Shown here: positions 10,002 through 18,691 of the stretch, one piece after another
Position numbering within the stretch: the stretch's first letter is position 1
Layout of the letters: each line of letters begins with the position of its first letter
From: Erwinia piriflorinigrans CFBP 5888
GTDB taxonomy: Bacteria > Pseudomonadota > Gammaproteobacteria > Enterobacterales > Enterobacteriaceae
NCBI RefSeq assembly: GCF_001050515.1
Contig: NZ_CAHS01000023.1
Location: 62,001 to 126,000, forward strand
Direction: 5' to 3'
Length of the DNA stretch: 64,000 bases
The notes under the pieces: generated by a model
What the model was told of the DNA's origin: nothing
Seen by the model: the letters and a program-made list of their open reading frames with translations, nothing else
Databases searched by the model: none
Translations under genes and position numbers: made by a program

Positions 10002-10625
10002 ATGAAAAAAAACAATGTTACGATTGTCATTAATGATCCTAATCGGTTCTATTTTGAAGGATTAAAAATTAGTGTTTACGAAAACTTTTTGAAACAAGGA
10101 ATAAACGCAAACTATACTGAATCCGCATTTAATAGTCGGGCTAAAATCATCTTTCTGGCAGAAGAGTCTTTATCTGTAGCGAATATTCACTATCTGAACC
10201 GCCGTATGTCGATGCGACCGCTATGCGTTTTTATCATTAAAAATACCCCCGGTACAGATGATGCCCCTGATATCAGAATGGACAGCATTCATCATTATGC
10301 GATCATTTATCGCAATCAGTCAGTTGAAAGTATGCTGTCGGTGGTCAACACGCAAATGGAACAGCTGAATAATTTTCGTGCCATGCCTTCCCCTTCCGGG
10401 GTTAATCGTTCCAATAACAACTTAACTCGCCGTGAAACCGAAATACTGCGTTACCTGGCGCGAGGCATTACCAATGGTGGTGTCGCACGCTTCCTGAATA
10501 TCAGTGAAAAGACCGTCAGTGCGCACAAACGAAACATTATGTCGAAACTCAATATGGTTCGGCCAGCAGAGCTTAGCTACTGGTTAATTCAGGAAGGGTG
10601 GTGTGAAGCGCTGCGCAGCGGTTAA
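10002..10625 (+). CDS. LuxR-family HTH transcriptional regulator, atypical N-terminal domain
   Basis: 207 aa. The C-terminal LuxR/FixJ-type helix-turn-helix is clear at about residues 140-200 (LTRRETEILRYLARGITNGG... ISEKTVSAHKRNIMSKLN). The N-terminal part looks like a degenerate receiver-like domain (VTIVINDPNRFYFEGLKISV). It lacks the acidic pocket and phospho-acceptor Asp pattern of response regulators, so it is probably phosphorylation-independent, as in RcsA, BglJ or pilus regulators. The closest named relative is unclear. It converges on a PapI-like gene in AT-rich DNA. Its low GC content suggests horizontal origin. Confidence 0.8.
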   Translation: MKKNNVTIVINDPNRFYFEGLKISVYENFLKQGINANYTESAFNSRAKIIFLAEESLSVANIHYLNRRMSMRPLCVFIIKNTPGTDDAPDIRMDSIHHYAIIYRNQSVESMLSVVNTQMEQLNNFRAMPSPSGVNRSNNNLTRRETEILRYLARGITNGGVARFLNISEKTVSAHKRNIMSKLNMVRPAELSYWLIQEGWCEALRSG

Positions 10626-10720
10626 CCTGACTAACAATGATAAAACCTGGCGTTACTGATACCGCTTTAATTTTGGCGTATCCTGCCAGAAAATACGCCA
10701 TCGCTGAACAACTGATAAAG

Positions 10721-10990
10721 TTAACTCTTGAAAGATCCCGTCTTGTTCCAATACAAGCTTTTGCTGTTTTCTTTTCTAAATGAGGTGATAAAACCTTCTT
10801 GCTCAAGTTTAATTAATATGTGTCTGGCGTTATATATACTAAGTTCCGATCTGTTTGCAATATCTCTGGTACTGGCAGAAACTGAGGGGGAATGATTAGA
10901 GTCATGCTCTTCAAAGAATTCATTTATCGCTCTTATGACTTTATCTACAGACATTTTCCGCTTAGTGTTTTTGATGCGGCTCTCACACAT
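10721..10990 (-). CDS. PapI/FaeA-like winged-helix regulator
   Basis: 89 aa from the ATG at 10990, which has AGGAG seven bases upstream. The reading frame runs further to 11083, but that part has no ribosome binding site. The core (STRDIANRSELSIYNARHIL then LEQEGFI and SLYW) aligns by eye with E. coli PapI ([26 protein letters not shown]... TYW). PapI-type proteins help Lrp switch pili genes between phases at GATC-containing sites. No fimbrial genes are near, so the target is elsewhere or lost. The N-terminus is longer and more basic than in PapI. Confidence 0.7.
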   Translation of the reverse strand: MCESRIKNTKRKMSVDKVIRAINEFFEEHDSNHSPSVSASTRDIANRSELSIYNARHILIKLEQEGFITSFRKENSKSLYWNKTGSFKS

Positions 10991-11587
10991 TGTACTGCTC
11001 CTTTTTTTATAGCCGGCTCCTGCCGAATGAGTGTGTAAATCCTCAAAATTGTAAAGACTTATCAAACCAATGATAATACGCAAAACAGTAAAAAAAAACT
11101 TAATCTCAATTATTAAAAATTATTAGCATTAACACCCTATTCAAGATGCTTTTTAAACATAAAGTATTTTAGAACAATAAAAACATCAAAAATATTAAAT
11201 TAATAACCTGAAAAGCAACACCCTTATTCTTTTTCGACGAAATAAATAACACAGTCAGCGCTCATTTTAACAATATTAAGATAAAAAGCCGCCCTACCCC
11301 TTTTACGATAAAACGATGAGATAACAAAAAAAACTTGCCGACGGAAAAATTTACATTATCAATTCCATTTTGCCAGCTCAAAGGATCGGGAGAACATAAC
11401 ATCACCTTATCCGGCAACAACTTCAGCAATTATAATGGAGTAACAGAATGTCTTATTGTCACAGTCCACCAGCTTGAGGCTATAACAGATATTTACGGGC
11501 CGTCACGCCAACGTTATCATCGCCAAAGGAAAAGCCTTGTTATTGCTATGGAGAAAAAAGTCCGTATCTGAAATAAAAAAAGGATAG
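10991..11587. other. AT-rich region without a supported gene
   Basis: About 600 bases, very rich in A and T between 11080 and 11340. A 78-codon frame (11335-11571, TTG start) shows no domain, no ribosome binding site and no signal peptide, so I do not call it. No repeat or tRNA-like structure stood out. Together with 9690-10000 it makes a roughly 2-kb low-GC patch around the two regulators. Confidence 0.5.
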
Positions 11588-11624
11588 AAAAAAAAATGGC
11601 TTACCCATGCAGCAGGTAAGCCAT
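11588..11624 (-). terminator. Terminator of the sugar ABC operon
   Basis: On the minus strand: stem ATGGCTTACC / GGTAAGCCAT with a 9-base loop, followed by an eight-or-more T run. It lies 25 bases after the stop of the binding-protein gene. This is a textbook intrinsic terminator. Confidence 0.92.
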
Positions 11625-11649
11625 TAGATAAGAAGGTCACTACCCTTGG

Positions 11650-12717
11650 CTATTTTTTTGCGTACTTCTCTTCCAGGCTGGCAAACCACGGGGCTATAAA
11701 GTCGGTAGAACTCCCCCAACCCGGAATAATTTTGTTTAGCGTGGCAACGTTCACCGCCCCGCTCTGGGTAGCCAGATCTGCCTGTGAGATAGCAGATGCC
11801 TTGAACTGATAGCTGCTGGGCGTCTGCTCACCCCCTATTTTATTGGCAATAAGGCGCATATTCGTTGCTCCAATGAGCTTACTGTCAACCGCAACGGTCT
11901 GCTTCCAGGGGCTGTTTTTCTCATGCATCAGCTGCAAATCCTGATTGGATACATCAATGCTATAGAGCTTGATTTCAGTACGTCCGTTCTCCTGCAAAGC
12001 TTTATAAGCACCCTGGGCAAATGCATCCCATGAACCCCAGATCGCGTCAATCCTGCCTTTGGGATATTTCGCCAGAATAGCGCCAATTTTGTTGGCCGTG
12101 TCGCCCTGCACATCAGAGGAGACCGCGCCAATCGACTCCAGCTGATGTATACCAGGATTCGCTTTCAGCACTTTCTCATAAACCACCTGACGACGTTCCA
12201 TCGCCGGGAACCCCGCAACCCACAGTTTTACGATGTTCGCCTTACCATTGCTGTCTTTAACCAGCTGGTCAAGGGAAAGCTGTGCCAGTGAAGCATCATC
12301 CTGTGCCGTCACCGTCACGCCATCGATCGCCTGGTTGACCGGCGTATCAAATACCGCCACTTTGATCCCCGCTTCGGAGATGCGTTTCACCAGTGCGGTT
12401 GAGTAAGGGTCTTTGCCATGAGACAGGATAATACCGTCATATTTCTGGCTAATTGCCTGATTAACAAAGTCCTGGAAGCGGGCATCGTCTCCGTTGCTCA
12501 GAAAGGTGCTGACTTTAAAGCCCAGCTTGCGACCTTCCTGAACGGCTCCGGCGACAAACTGCGTCGTATTATCATCGGAACCGAGGTTACGAATAACCGC
12601 AACACGTACCGGGCCAGCGTGGTTAGCTATCGCAGCAGGTACAGCCGTATCGGCAGCAAAGACAGGTAATGTCGCGAACAGGCTCAAGGCCAGTAGAGAC
12701 GGTGTGAATTTTTTCAT
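11650..12717 (-). CDS. Periplasmic sugar-binding protein of ABC transporter
   Basis: 355 aa with a Sec signal peptide (MKKFTPSLLALSLFATLPVFA, cut after AFA-type site at about residue 21). The mature part is a type I periplasmic binding protein of the ribose/autoinducer-2 class: VRVAVIRNLGSDDNTTQFVAG, DGIILSHGKDP, IWGSWDAFAQGAYKAL. It delivers its ligand to the permease encoded immediately upstream. It is the last gene of the operon (ATPase-permease-binding protein). The ligand cannot be named from sequence; the hinge and pocket residues differ from RbsB as I remember it. Confidence 0.88.
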   Translation of the reverse strand: MKKFTPSLLALSLFATLPVFAADTAVPAAIANHAGPVRVAVIRNLGSDDNTTQFVAGAVQEGRKLGFKVSTFLSNGDDARFQDFVNQAISQKYDGIILSHGKDPYSTALVKRISEAGIKVAVFDTPVNQAIDGVTVTAQDDASLAQLSLDQLVKDSNGKANIVKLWVAGFPAMERRQVVYEKVLKANPGIHQLESIGAVSSDVQGDTANKIGAILAKYPKGRIDAIWGSWDAFAQGAYKALQENGRTEIKLYSIDVSNQDLQLMHEKNSPWKQTVAVDSKLIGATNMRLIANKIGGEQTPSSYQFKASAISQADLATQSGAVNVATLNKIIPGWGSSTDFIAPWFASLEEKYAKK

Positions 12718-12739
12718 TTTTAATAACCCTGTTTAAAAG

Positions 12740-13747
12740 TTACGAACCTGGGGCGCGCTGGACATAAGTGATTGCCAGCGCAACGGCCAGCACCAAGCCT
12801 TTGATAATATCCATCGCGTAGTAGGGGACTGACAGCATCACCAGGCCGTTTTGTAAAACGCCCAAAATCACTGCACCGAGTAATGTTCCCAGCGCGTTAG
12901 GTTTGCCCGCTCCGGCGAGCGATAAGCCGATCCATGCGGCGGCAACGGCATCCATCAGATAACCCCCGCCGGCATTCACCTGTGATGAACCAATGCGTGA
13001 AGCCAGCAAAATGCCGCCAAGCCCGGCCAGCAACGCCGAAATCACATAGGCCAGCACGCGATAGCGCTGTGTTCGGATACCGGAAAGCCGCGCGGCTTCA
13101 GGATTACCGCCGATGGCATACATGCGACGGCCATGTTTGGTCAACGACAGCAGTAGCTGTGCCACCACCGTCACCACCAGCATAACGATAACGATAATAG
13201 GCACCTGCCCGAGCTGTGAAAATACCGCCGGGATCGCCCCCTCAGCCATATCCCCGCTCGGCAGCACCATATTCTCGGTAATCGATCCGCCATAGCTGTA
13301 CGTCATCGCCACGCCCTGTACCACAAAAAGGCTGGCAAGTGTGGCAAGCATATCGGGGATCTTCAGCACCACGATCATAAAGGCGTTAAACAGGCCAACC
13401 AGCGTGCACAACAGCAGAGTCAGAGCGATAGCCTCAGTCGACCCAAAGCCGTACCAGACAAACAGCGAGATAACCAGCGAGTTAGCCAACGAGGCGGTAG
13501 AGCCAACCGAAAGGTCAAAACCGCCAATAGTCAGAGATATCGATACACCAATCGCTATCACCGTCACGATGGCAATTGAACGCAAAATATTGATGATGTT
13601 AGTGGGTTCAAGGAAGGTATCCGACGCGATACCGAAACCGCCGATCAGCGCGACAACCGTCAGTAACATTCCCCACTTATAGAGAAAATCAAAGAGTTGA
13701 TGACGTGCGGACGGGGCCGCTTTCAGGGAAAGTTCTTTGCTGCTCAC
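12740..13747 (-). CDS. Sugar ABC transporter permease (RbsC family)
   Basis: 335 aa, about ten hydrophobic segments. It carries the RbsC-type hallmarks SLTIGGFDLSVGSTASLANS (about residues 70-90) and the cytoplasmic coupling region RRMYAIGGNPEAARLSGI. It is the inner-membrane channel of the transporter. Its start overlaps the stop of the ATPase gene by four bases (ATGA), so translation is probably coupled. It precedes the binding-protein gene by 22 bases. Confidence 0.9.
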   Translation of the reverse strand: MSSKELSLKAAPSARHQLFDFLYKWGMLLTVVALIGGFGIASDTFLEPTNIINILRSIAIVTVIAIGVSISLTIGGFDLSVGSTASLANSLVISLFVWYGFGSTEAIALTLLLCTLVGLFNAFMIVVLKIPDMLATLASLFVVQGVAMTYSYGGSITENMVLPSGDMAEGAIPAVFSQLGQVPIIVIVMLVVTVVAQLLLSLTKHGRRMYAIGGNPEAARLSGIRTQRYRVLAYVISALLAGLGGILLASRIGSSQVNAGGGYLMDAVAAAWIGLSLAGAGKPNALGTLLGAVILGVLQNGLVMLSVPYYAMDIIKGLVLAVALAITYVQRAPGS

Positions 13748-15255
13748 GCAGGTGTTCCTCCGGTAGAATAAAGTAAAAGCGTCTCTTCATCAGCGCCATC
13801 GGCGGCTATTTCCGCCACAATTCGACCATCCCACAGTACGCAGATGCGGTCGCACAGGCCAATCAGCTCGGCAAATTCACCCGAGGCATAGATTACCCCT
13901 TTGCCCTCGCGTGCCAGCCCGTCAATCAGGGTAAACAGATCGGTTTTAGCCTTGATATCCACACCTTTGGTCGGTTCGTCAAAAATCAGGATATCCGCAT
14001 CGTTACGCAGCCATTTTCCGATGGCGACTTTTTGCTGATTGCCACCTGACAGGTGACGCAGAGTTTGCCTCGGCCCGGTGGTACGGATACCCAGCCGCGC
14101 AACCACCTCTTCCGCCCAGCGCCATGCCTGGCGATGACCGAACAGGCCCCAGCGCGAAAAGCTGTTATCTGCGCTCACGCTAAGGTTCATCATCACCGAC
14201 TCGGCAATAAAAATGCCCTCTTTGCGGCGCTCTTCGGGGATCAACGCCATACGGTTTTTCACCGCCATATGGGGAGATGAGGGTTTCCACGGCTGGTCGT
14301 GCAGCTCAGCGTGCTGTACGCGGCTGCGGCTGGCACCAAATAGTGCCTTGCACAGCTCGGTCTTACCCGCTCCGGCCAGCCCGGCAATACCGAGGATCTC
14401 GCCTTTGCGCAGAGTCAGGTTAATCTCCTTCAGCAGCTTCTCGTCGTGCAGCCCGGCAATATGCAGCAGTTTTTCCGCGCTTAACGGCAGACGGCGCGGT
14501 GGATAGATGTCATCCAGCGGGTGGCCCAGCATCTTCTCAATAATTTGTTCCCCACTCAGCCCTTGCATCGGGCCACTCTCGACACGTTCACCATCGCGTA
14601 GCACCGTCAGCCGGTCACAGATTGCTTTAATTTCATGAATGCGGTGAGAAATAAACACCACGCCGATCCCCTGATTTTGTAGCTGGCGCACCACGGCAAA
14701 CAGTCTGGCGCTTTCATGCTGGTCAAGGGGAGCGGTGGGTTCGTCGAGAATAAGGAAACGGCAGTGATGCGACAGCGCACGCGCCAGCAGGATCTGCTGC
14801 TTTTCAGCCAGCGAGCAGCGATCCACCCGACGTCGAACGTCTATCTGCACATCAAGCTGTGACAGTAGCGCCCGCGCCTGACGGCGCATCTCGCCCCAGC
14901 TGAAGAGATGCCCCTTCTCCGCCAGCCGATCCAACATAATATTCTCCGCCACACTCAGACCGGGTACCAGCGCCACATCCACCTCCTGCTGTACCAAGTG
15001 AATGCCCAGCAACCTGGCATCACGCGGGCTACGGATCGTCACCGGCTGGCCGTCTAGCCAGATCTCTCCGCTATAGTGTTCATGCGCGCCAGAAAGCACC
15101 GCCATTAGCGTCGATTTCCCGGCACCGTTAGCCCCCGTCAACGCATGTACAGAATGCCCTTCAAGGGTCAGATCGACGGATTTAAGCGCCGCAAAATCGC
15201 CAAAGGAGAGGGAAATTTGGCGCATATCAAGGCGATTTATCGCGGTCATGGGCAT
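13744..15255 (-). CDS. Sugar ABC transporter ATP-binding protein, duplicated (RbsA/MglA type)
   Basis: 503 aa with two nucleotide-binding domains in tandem. The first has Walker A GANGAGKST (about residue 40) and Walker B LILDEPTAPLD, but its signature is degenerate (CSLAEKQQ). The second has Walker A GLAGAGKTE, a good signature LSGGNQQKVAIGKWL and Walker B ILIFDEPTKGVD. This asymmetry is usual for the family. It powers uptake of a monosaccharide-like ligand. It is the first gene of the operon; the ribosome binding site before MPMTAINRL is weak. Confidence 0.9.
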   Translation of the reverse strand: MPMTAINRLDMRQISLSFGDFAALKSVDLTLEGHSVHALTGANGAGKSTLMAVLSGAHEHYSGEIWLDGQPVTIRSPRDARLLGIHLVQQEVDVALVPGLSVAENIMLDRLAEKGHLFSWGEMRRQARALLSQLDVQIDVRRRVDRCSLAEKQQILLARALSHHCRFLILDEPTAPLDQHESARLFAVVRQLQNQGIGVVFISHRIHEIKAICDRLTVLRDGERVESGPMQGLSGEQIIEKMLGHPLDDIYPPRRLPLSAEKLLHIAGLHDEKLLKEINLTLRKGEILGIAGLAGAGKTELCKALFGASRSRVQHAELHDQPWKPSSPHMAVKNRMALIPEERRKEGIFIAESVMMNLSVSADNSFSRWGLFGHRQAWRWAEEVVARLGIRTTGPRQTLRHLSGGNQQKVAIGKWLRNDADILIFDEPTKGVDIKAKTDLFTLIDGLAREGKGVIYASGEFAELIGLCDRICVLWDGRIVAEIAADGADEETLLLYSTGGTPA

Positions 15256-15528
15256 GTTTTCTCTGGCTAAAAAAGTGGACGAACCGCATTTTTGAATGGA
15301 TTGTTACGGCAAGCAACAAACGAAAAGAGATAAGCTAGCACAAGTTATTATTAGCCATCCAGACGTCCATTAAATACAGTTTTAAGCGCTGGTGAAAGGT
15401 CTTTAATGAGAGGAAAACAGCGGAATTAGGTTGAAAACAGCACGGTTATGCTGCTCTTTTGCCGTGGAATGAATGAAAAAATAACCAGATGAGCCAGGGA
15501 GATAGATGCATTTATACGGTTAGCAGGC
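15256..15528. other. Promoter region of the ABC operon
   Basis: About 270 bases between the ABC ATPase start and the sodA terminator. The ABC operon promoter must be here, on the minus strand. I see no clear operator palindrome, and no regulator gene lies next to the operon. Confidence 0.4.
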
Positions 15529-15558
15529 AAAAAAAACCGGCGAACGGGTCGCCGGTTA
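15529..15558 (-). terminator. sodA terminator
   Basis: On the minus strand: stem ACCGGCGA-CCCG-TTCGCCGGT followed by a run of seven or more T, 15 bases after the sodA stop. Confidence 0.92.
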
Positions 15559-15572
15559 TTATCGTGGATAGC

Positions 15573-16190
15573 TTATTTAGCGGCGGCGAAGTTCGCTGCT
15601 GCCTGATCCCAGTTCACGACGTCCCAGAACGCCTTGATATAGTCAGGGCGCTTATTCTGGTATTTCAGGTAGTAAGCGTGTTCCCACACGTCCAGACCGA
15701 TGACAGGGGTGCCGGATGCGCCAGAAATGGTTTCTCCCATCAGCGGGCTGTCCTGGTTAGCAGTAGAAACCACCGCCAGCTTATCGCCTTTTTTCACCAG
15801 CCACGCCCAGCCAGAACCGAAACGGGTCGTTGCCGCTTTTTCGAATTCTGCTTTGAAAGCGTCAACGCTACCAAAATCTTTCTCAATGGCTGCTTTCAGA
15901 TCGCCACCCAGAGTGGTACCGGTTTTCAAACCTTTCCAGAAGAAGCTGTGATTAGCATGGCCGCCTGCGTTATTACGCAGTGGGCCTTTCTTATCAGCCG
16001 GCAGCTGGTCCAGTTTAGCAATCAGCTCTTCAACCGGCAGGTTGGCGAACTCAGTCCCTTCCAGCGCGGCATTGGCATTGTTCACGTAGGCCTGGTGGTG
16101 TTTAGTATGATGGATTTCCATCGTCTGCTTGTCGAAATGGGGTTCCAGTGCATCGTATGCATAAGGCAGGGATGGCAATGTATAGCTCAT
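15573..16190 (-). CDS. sodA: Superoxide dismutase [Mn]
   Basis: 205-206 aa cytosolic manganese superoxide dismutase, which converts superoxide to H2O2 and O2. Metal ligands visible are His27 (MEIHHTKHH), the His of GHANHSFFW, and Asp and His of the signature [22 protein letters not shown] is the Mn/Fe-SOD hallmark. I chose ATG 16190: it has GGAG eight bases upstream and gives [20 protein letters not shown], whereas a GTG three codons upstream sits on that ribosome binding site. It is monocistronic with its own terminator. Confidence 0.97.
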   Translation of the reverse strand: MSYTLPSLPYAYDALEPHFDKQTMEIHHTKHHQAYVNNANAALEGTEFANLPVEELIAKLDQLPADKKGPLRNNAGGHANHSFFWKGLKTGTTLGGDLKAAIEKDFGSVDAFKAEFEKAATTRFGSGWAWLVKKGDKLAVVSTANQDSPLMGETISGASGTPVIGLDVWEHAYYLKYQNKRPDYIKAFWDVVNWDQAAANFAAAK

Positions 16191-16258
16191 ATTCTTCACT
16201 CCAGTATGGTAGGGCGGCGCCGTAAGTCGCTCTTGAGCGCCAAGTAAGCAGTCAAATC

Positions 16259-16264
16259 ATTATA
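16259..16264 (-). promoter_or_regulatory. sodA: Probable sodA -10 element
   Basis: TATAAT on the minus strand, about 70 bases before the sodA start and within an AT-rich stretch (TTTATTTAACTATAATGATT). No good -35 hexamer is visible at 17 bases, which would fit an activator-dependent promoter. E. coli sodA is controlled by SoxS, Fur and ArcA; I cannot assign their sites here. Confidence 0.45.
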
Positions 16265-16392
16265 GTTAAATAAACCAACGGTAAAAGGGTTATCAATGCC
16301 CCGACTTTTATAAGGGTATCTGTGGCAATCCGTGTGGTAACGCCTTTATCACTTTTACCGACCAGGTTATCTCTAAATGATCTAAGCCGCTT

Positions 16393-17733
16393 TTAACGGC
16401 TCAAAACGGCCAGCGACTTGTCGAGCGCTCCCACCAGCCAGTCGATATCGCTCTCCTGGAACGCTAACGGCGGACGCAGCTTCAGCACATTACCGTACGG
16501 GCCGGCAACCGAGGTCAGCACGCGATTTTCGCGCAGCATTTCGGTGACATCCAGCGCCAGCTGCTTGTCCGGCGTCCTGCTGGTTTTGTCTTTAACCAAC
16601 TCAAAGCCAATAAACAGGCCGGAACCACGCACATCGCCCACGCATTCATATTTCTCTTTCAGCGTCATCAGCTCTGACATTAATTTCGCCCCGACAACGC
16701 GGCTATGCTCCTGTAGCCCTTCTTCTTTAATAACGTTCAGCACCGCCTGCGCCGCCGCCATCGCTACCGGGTTGCCGCCGAAGGTGTTGAAATAAGGAAT
16801 ATCATCGCTGAATGCCGCCAGCACATCGCTTTTTGCCAGCAGCCCGGACACCGGGATGCCATTACCCATCGGCTTGCCGGTGGTAATAATATCCGGCACC
16901 ACGCCATGTCGGGCAAAACCCCAGAACGCTTCACCGGTGCGGGCAAAACCGGGCTGTACTTCATCGGCAATAAAAATGCCGCCGTTGCGATGCACCACGT
17001 CGATAGCCTGCTGAAGGAATCCTTTTGGCCCCGGCAGCACGCCGTCGGAGGAGAAAATAGCATCGGCAAGAAAACCGGCAAATTTAATCCCGTGCGCGGC
17101 CAAATCATCTATTTGCCGCTGAATCTGATCGGCAAACCAGGCACCGAGATCCGGCGCATCAACGCGGTAGCGATCCGGTGGCGGCACCAGGCGCGTGGTG
17201 GCAGCCAGCGGCTGCCCGCTGCCCAGCGCCGGAGACACGCCGGAGGTCAGGTCGCTGGTGCCATGATAAGACTCTTGCGTGACGATGATCCCGCTGCCGC
17301 CGCTGTAAGCCCTTGCCACGCGGATCGCCAGGTCATTGGCTTCCGATCCGGTACACATATACATCGCGCGATCGATTTCAGCGGGCGCAGTCGCCAGCAG
17401 CTGTTCCGAGTAGTCGAGGATCGTTTCATGCAGATAGCGGGTATGGGTGTTGAGCTGATTCATCTGCTGGCACACCGCATCAATCACCGCCGGATGGCAG
17501 TGACCAATGCTGGCTACGTTGTTGTACGCATCAAGGTATTTGTCCCCGGCGGCATCCCACAGATACTGGCCCTTACCACGCACCAGGTGAACCGGTTTAC
17601 GATAGAACAGGCGATAAGACTCGCCCAGCACTTTGCTGCGTTTATCCGTCAGCTTGCGCACATCAGCGCTCAGGGCTTCAGCATGCTCGGCGCGAAAACT
17701 GTTGGTATCCATAATGGTTGAACGTGTAGCCAT
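16393..17733 (-). CDS. PLP-dependent class III aminotransferase (AGXT2/AGXT2L-like)
   Basis: 446 aa from ATG 17733, which has GGGAGTGATC just upstream; an extension to 17784 lacks support. Fold-type I class III aminotransferase: TGSEANDLAIRVARAY, the Asp of IADEVQPGF (257) for the pyridine nitrogen, and Schiff-base Lys287 in TTGKPMGNG. The sequence style (HCHPAVIDAVCQQ, DAIFSSDG) resembles alanine-glyoxylate aminotransferase 2 and phospholyase-like enzymes. The substrate is unknown. It is divergently transcribed from a DeoR-family regulator, with direct repeats between them, so it is probably that regulator's target. Confidence 0.85.
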   Translation of the reverse strand: MATRSTIMDTNSFRAEHAEALSADVRKLTDKRSKVLGESYRLFYRKPVHLVRGKGQYLWDAAGDKYLDAYNNVASIGHCHPAVIDAVCQQMNQLNTHTRYLHETILDYSEQLLATAPAEIDRAMYMCTGSEANDLAIRVARAYSGGSGIIVTQESYHGTSDLTSGVSPALGSGQPLAATTRLVPPPDRYRVDAPDLGAWFADQIQRQIDDLAAHGIKFAGFLADAIFSSDGVLPGPKGFLQQAIDVVHRNGGIFIADEVQPGFARTGEAFWGFARHGVVPDIITTGKPMGNGIPVSGLLAKSDVLAAFSDDIPYFNTFGGNPVAMAAAQAVLNVIKEEGLQEHSRVVGAKLMSELMTLKEKYECVGDVRGSGLFIGFELVKDKTSRTPDKQLALDVTEMLRENRVLTSVAGPYGNVLKLRPPLAFQESDIDWLVGALDKSLAVLSR

Positions 17734-17820
17734 GATCACTCCCGTTGCAGAATTGAGGTTTGCCTGGCGGCAGGCAGTCAGCACTGTCTGACTTCATCAT
17801 GGCAAATTTTTAGACAAATG

Positions 17821-17854
17821 CAACAAAATACACAAGTACAATAAAATACACATG
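17821..17854. promoter_or_regulatory. Direct repeats, probable operator of the DeoR-type regulator
   Basis: Two copies of a 16-mer, CAACAAAATACACAAG (17821-17836) and CAATAAAATACACATG (17839-17854). They match at 14 of 16 positions and repeat every 18 bases. They lie between the divergent aminotransferase and DeoR-family genes. DeoR-family proteins often bind such direct repeats. The assignment is inference. Confidence 0.6.
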
Positions 17855-17911
17855 CAGGTCGGCGCATTGTCAGTTAGGCTATGACAGTGAGTTATTGGAC
17901 AGGAAATCAGA

Positions 17912-18691
17912 ATGATGTTGCAGGAAACACGCTTACACCGCATCCGGGCGCTGCTCAGCACGTTAAGCCGGGTCAGTACCGAACAAATCATAAAAGAGCT
18001 GGGCATTTCGCGCGAAACTGCCAGGCGCGATATTATTGAACTGGAAGCACAGGGGCTGGCTAAGCGTGTCCACGGCGGGCTGGTGGCGCTGGATGCCGCT
18101 CCCGAACCGCCGCTCAGGGTGCGCAGTACGGTGATGGCGAAAGAGAAACGGGCCATTGCACGCGCCGCAGCCCGGCTGTTGCTGCCCGGCCAGACCGTAT
18201 TTCTTGATGCCGGCAGTACCACCACCATGCTCGCCGAAGAATTGCGTACGATGTCTGGCCTGACGGTCATCACCAACAGCCTGAATGCCGCATTAAAACT
18301 CTCTGCGGCACAAGAGCATGAAACGCTGAACAATCAGGTGATCCTGCTGGGAGGCTGCATGCAGGCCGGTGCGCAGGAGACACGCGGAGAACTAACCGTC
18401 GGTGAAATCTTTCGCTATCGCGCCGATGTCGCACTGCTCTCTCCGGTCGGCATCGAGCAAAACCACGGTGCCAGCAGCTTCCATCCCTATGAAGCCGCCA
18501 TTGCCGGCGCGATGACCCGTCAGGCCAGCCGCCTGATTCTGTTAGCGGATCGCAGCAAACTCGGCATCAGCAGCCGCATGAACTACGCCAGCATCCGCCA
18601 GGTCAGCACGCTGGTGACCGACAGCAATGCGGCTACGTTATCGGCTTTTATTGCCCTTGAGCAGGTTCTGCCACAGGTGATTCTGGCTTAG
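17912..18691 (+). CDS. DeoR/GlpR-family transcriptional regulator
   Basis: 259 aa. The N-terminal DeoR-type winged helix ([36 protein letters not shown], residues about 21-56) is followed by the DeoRC sugar-phosphate-isomerase-like effector domain with [15 protein letters not shown] and [10 protein letters not shown]. The gene is divergent from the aminotransferase and its last four bases overlap the convergent fdhD stop. It probably represses the aminotransferase gene and responds to a phosphorylated intermediate. The ligand is unknown. Confidence 0.88.
   Translation: MMLQETRLHRIRALLSTLSRVSTEQIIKELGISRETARRDIIELEAQGLAKRVHGGLVALDAAPEPPLRVRSTVMAKEKRAIARAAARLLLPGQTVFLDAGSTTTMLAEELRTMSGLTVITNSLNAALKLSAAQEHETLNNQVILLGGCMQAGAQETRGELTVGEIFRYRADVALLSPVGIEQNHGASSFHPYEAAIAGAMTRQASRLILLADRSKLGISSRMNYASIRQVSTLVTDSNAATLSAFIALEQVLPQVILA

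Noticed and set aside
11335-11571. 78-codon frame with a TTG start upstream of the ABC terminator
   Set aside because: No ribosome binding site, no domain, and in AT-rich spacer; not enough to call a gene.
15489-16247. 252-codon plus-strand frame across sodA
   Set aside because: It is the antisense shadow of sodA, which has intact MnSOD motifs on the minus strand.
16906-17721. 271-codon plus-strand frame over the aminotransferase
   Set aside because: Shadow of the class III aminotransferase, which carries the full PLP motif set.
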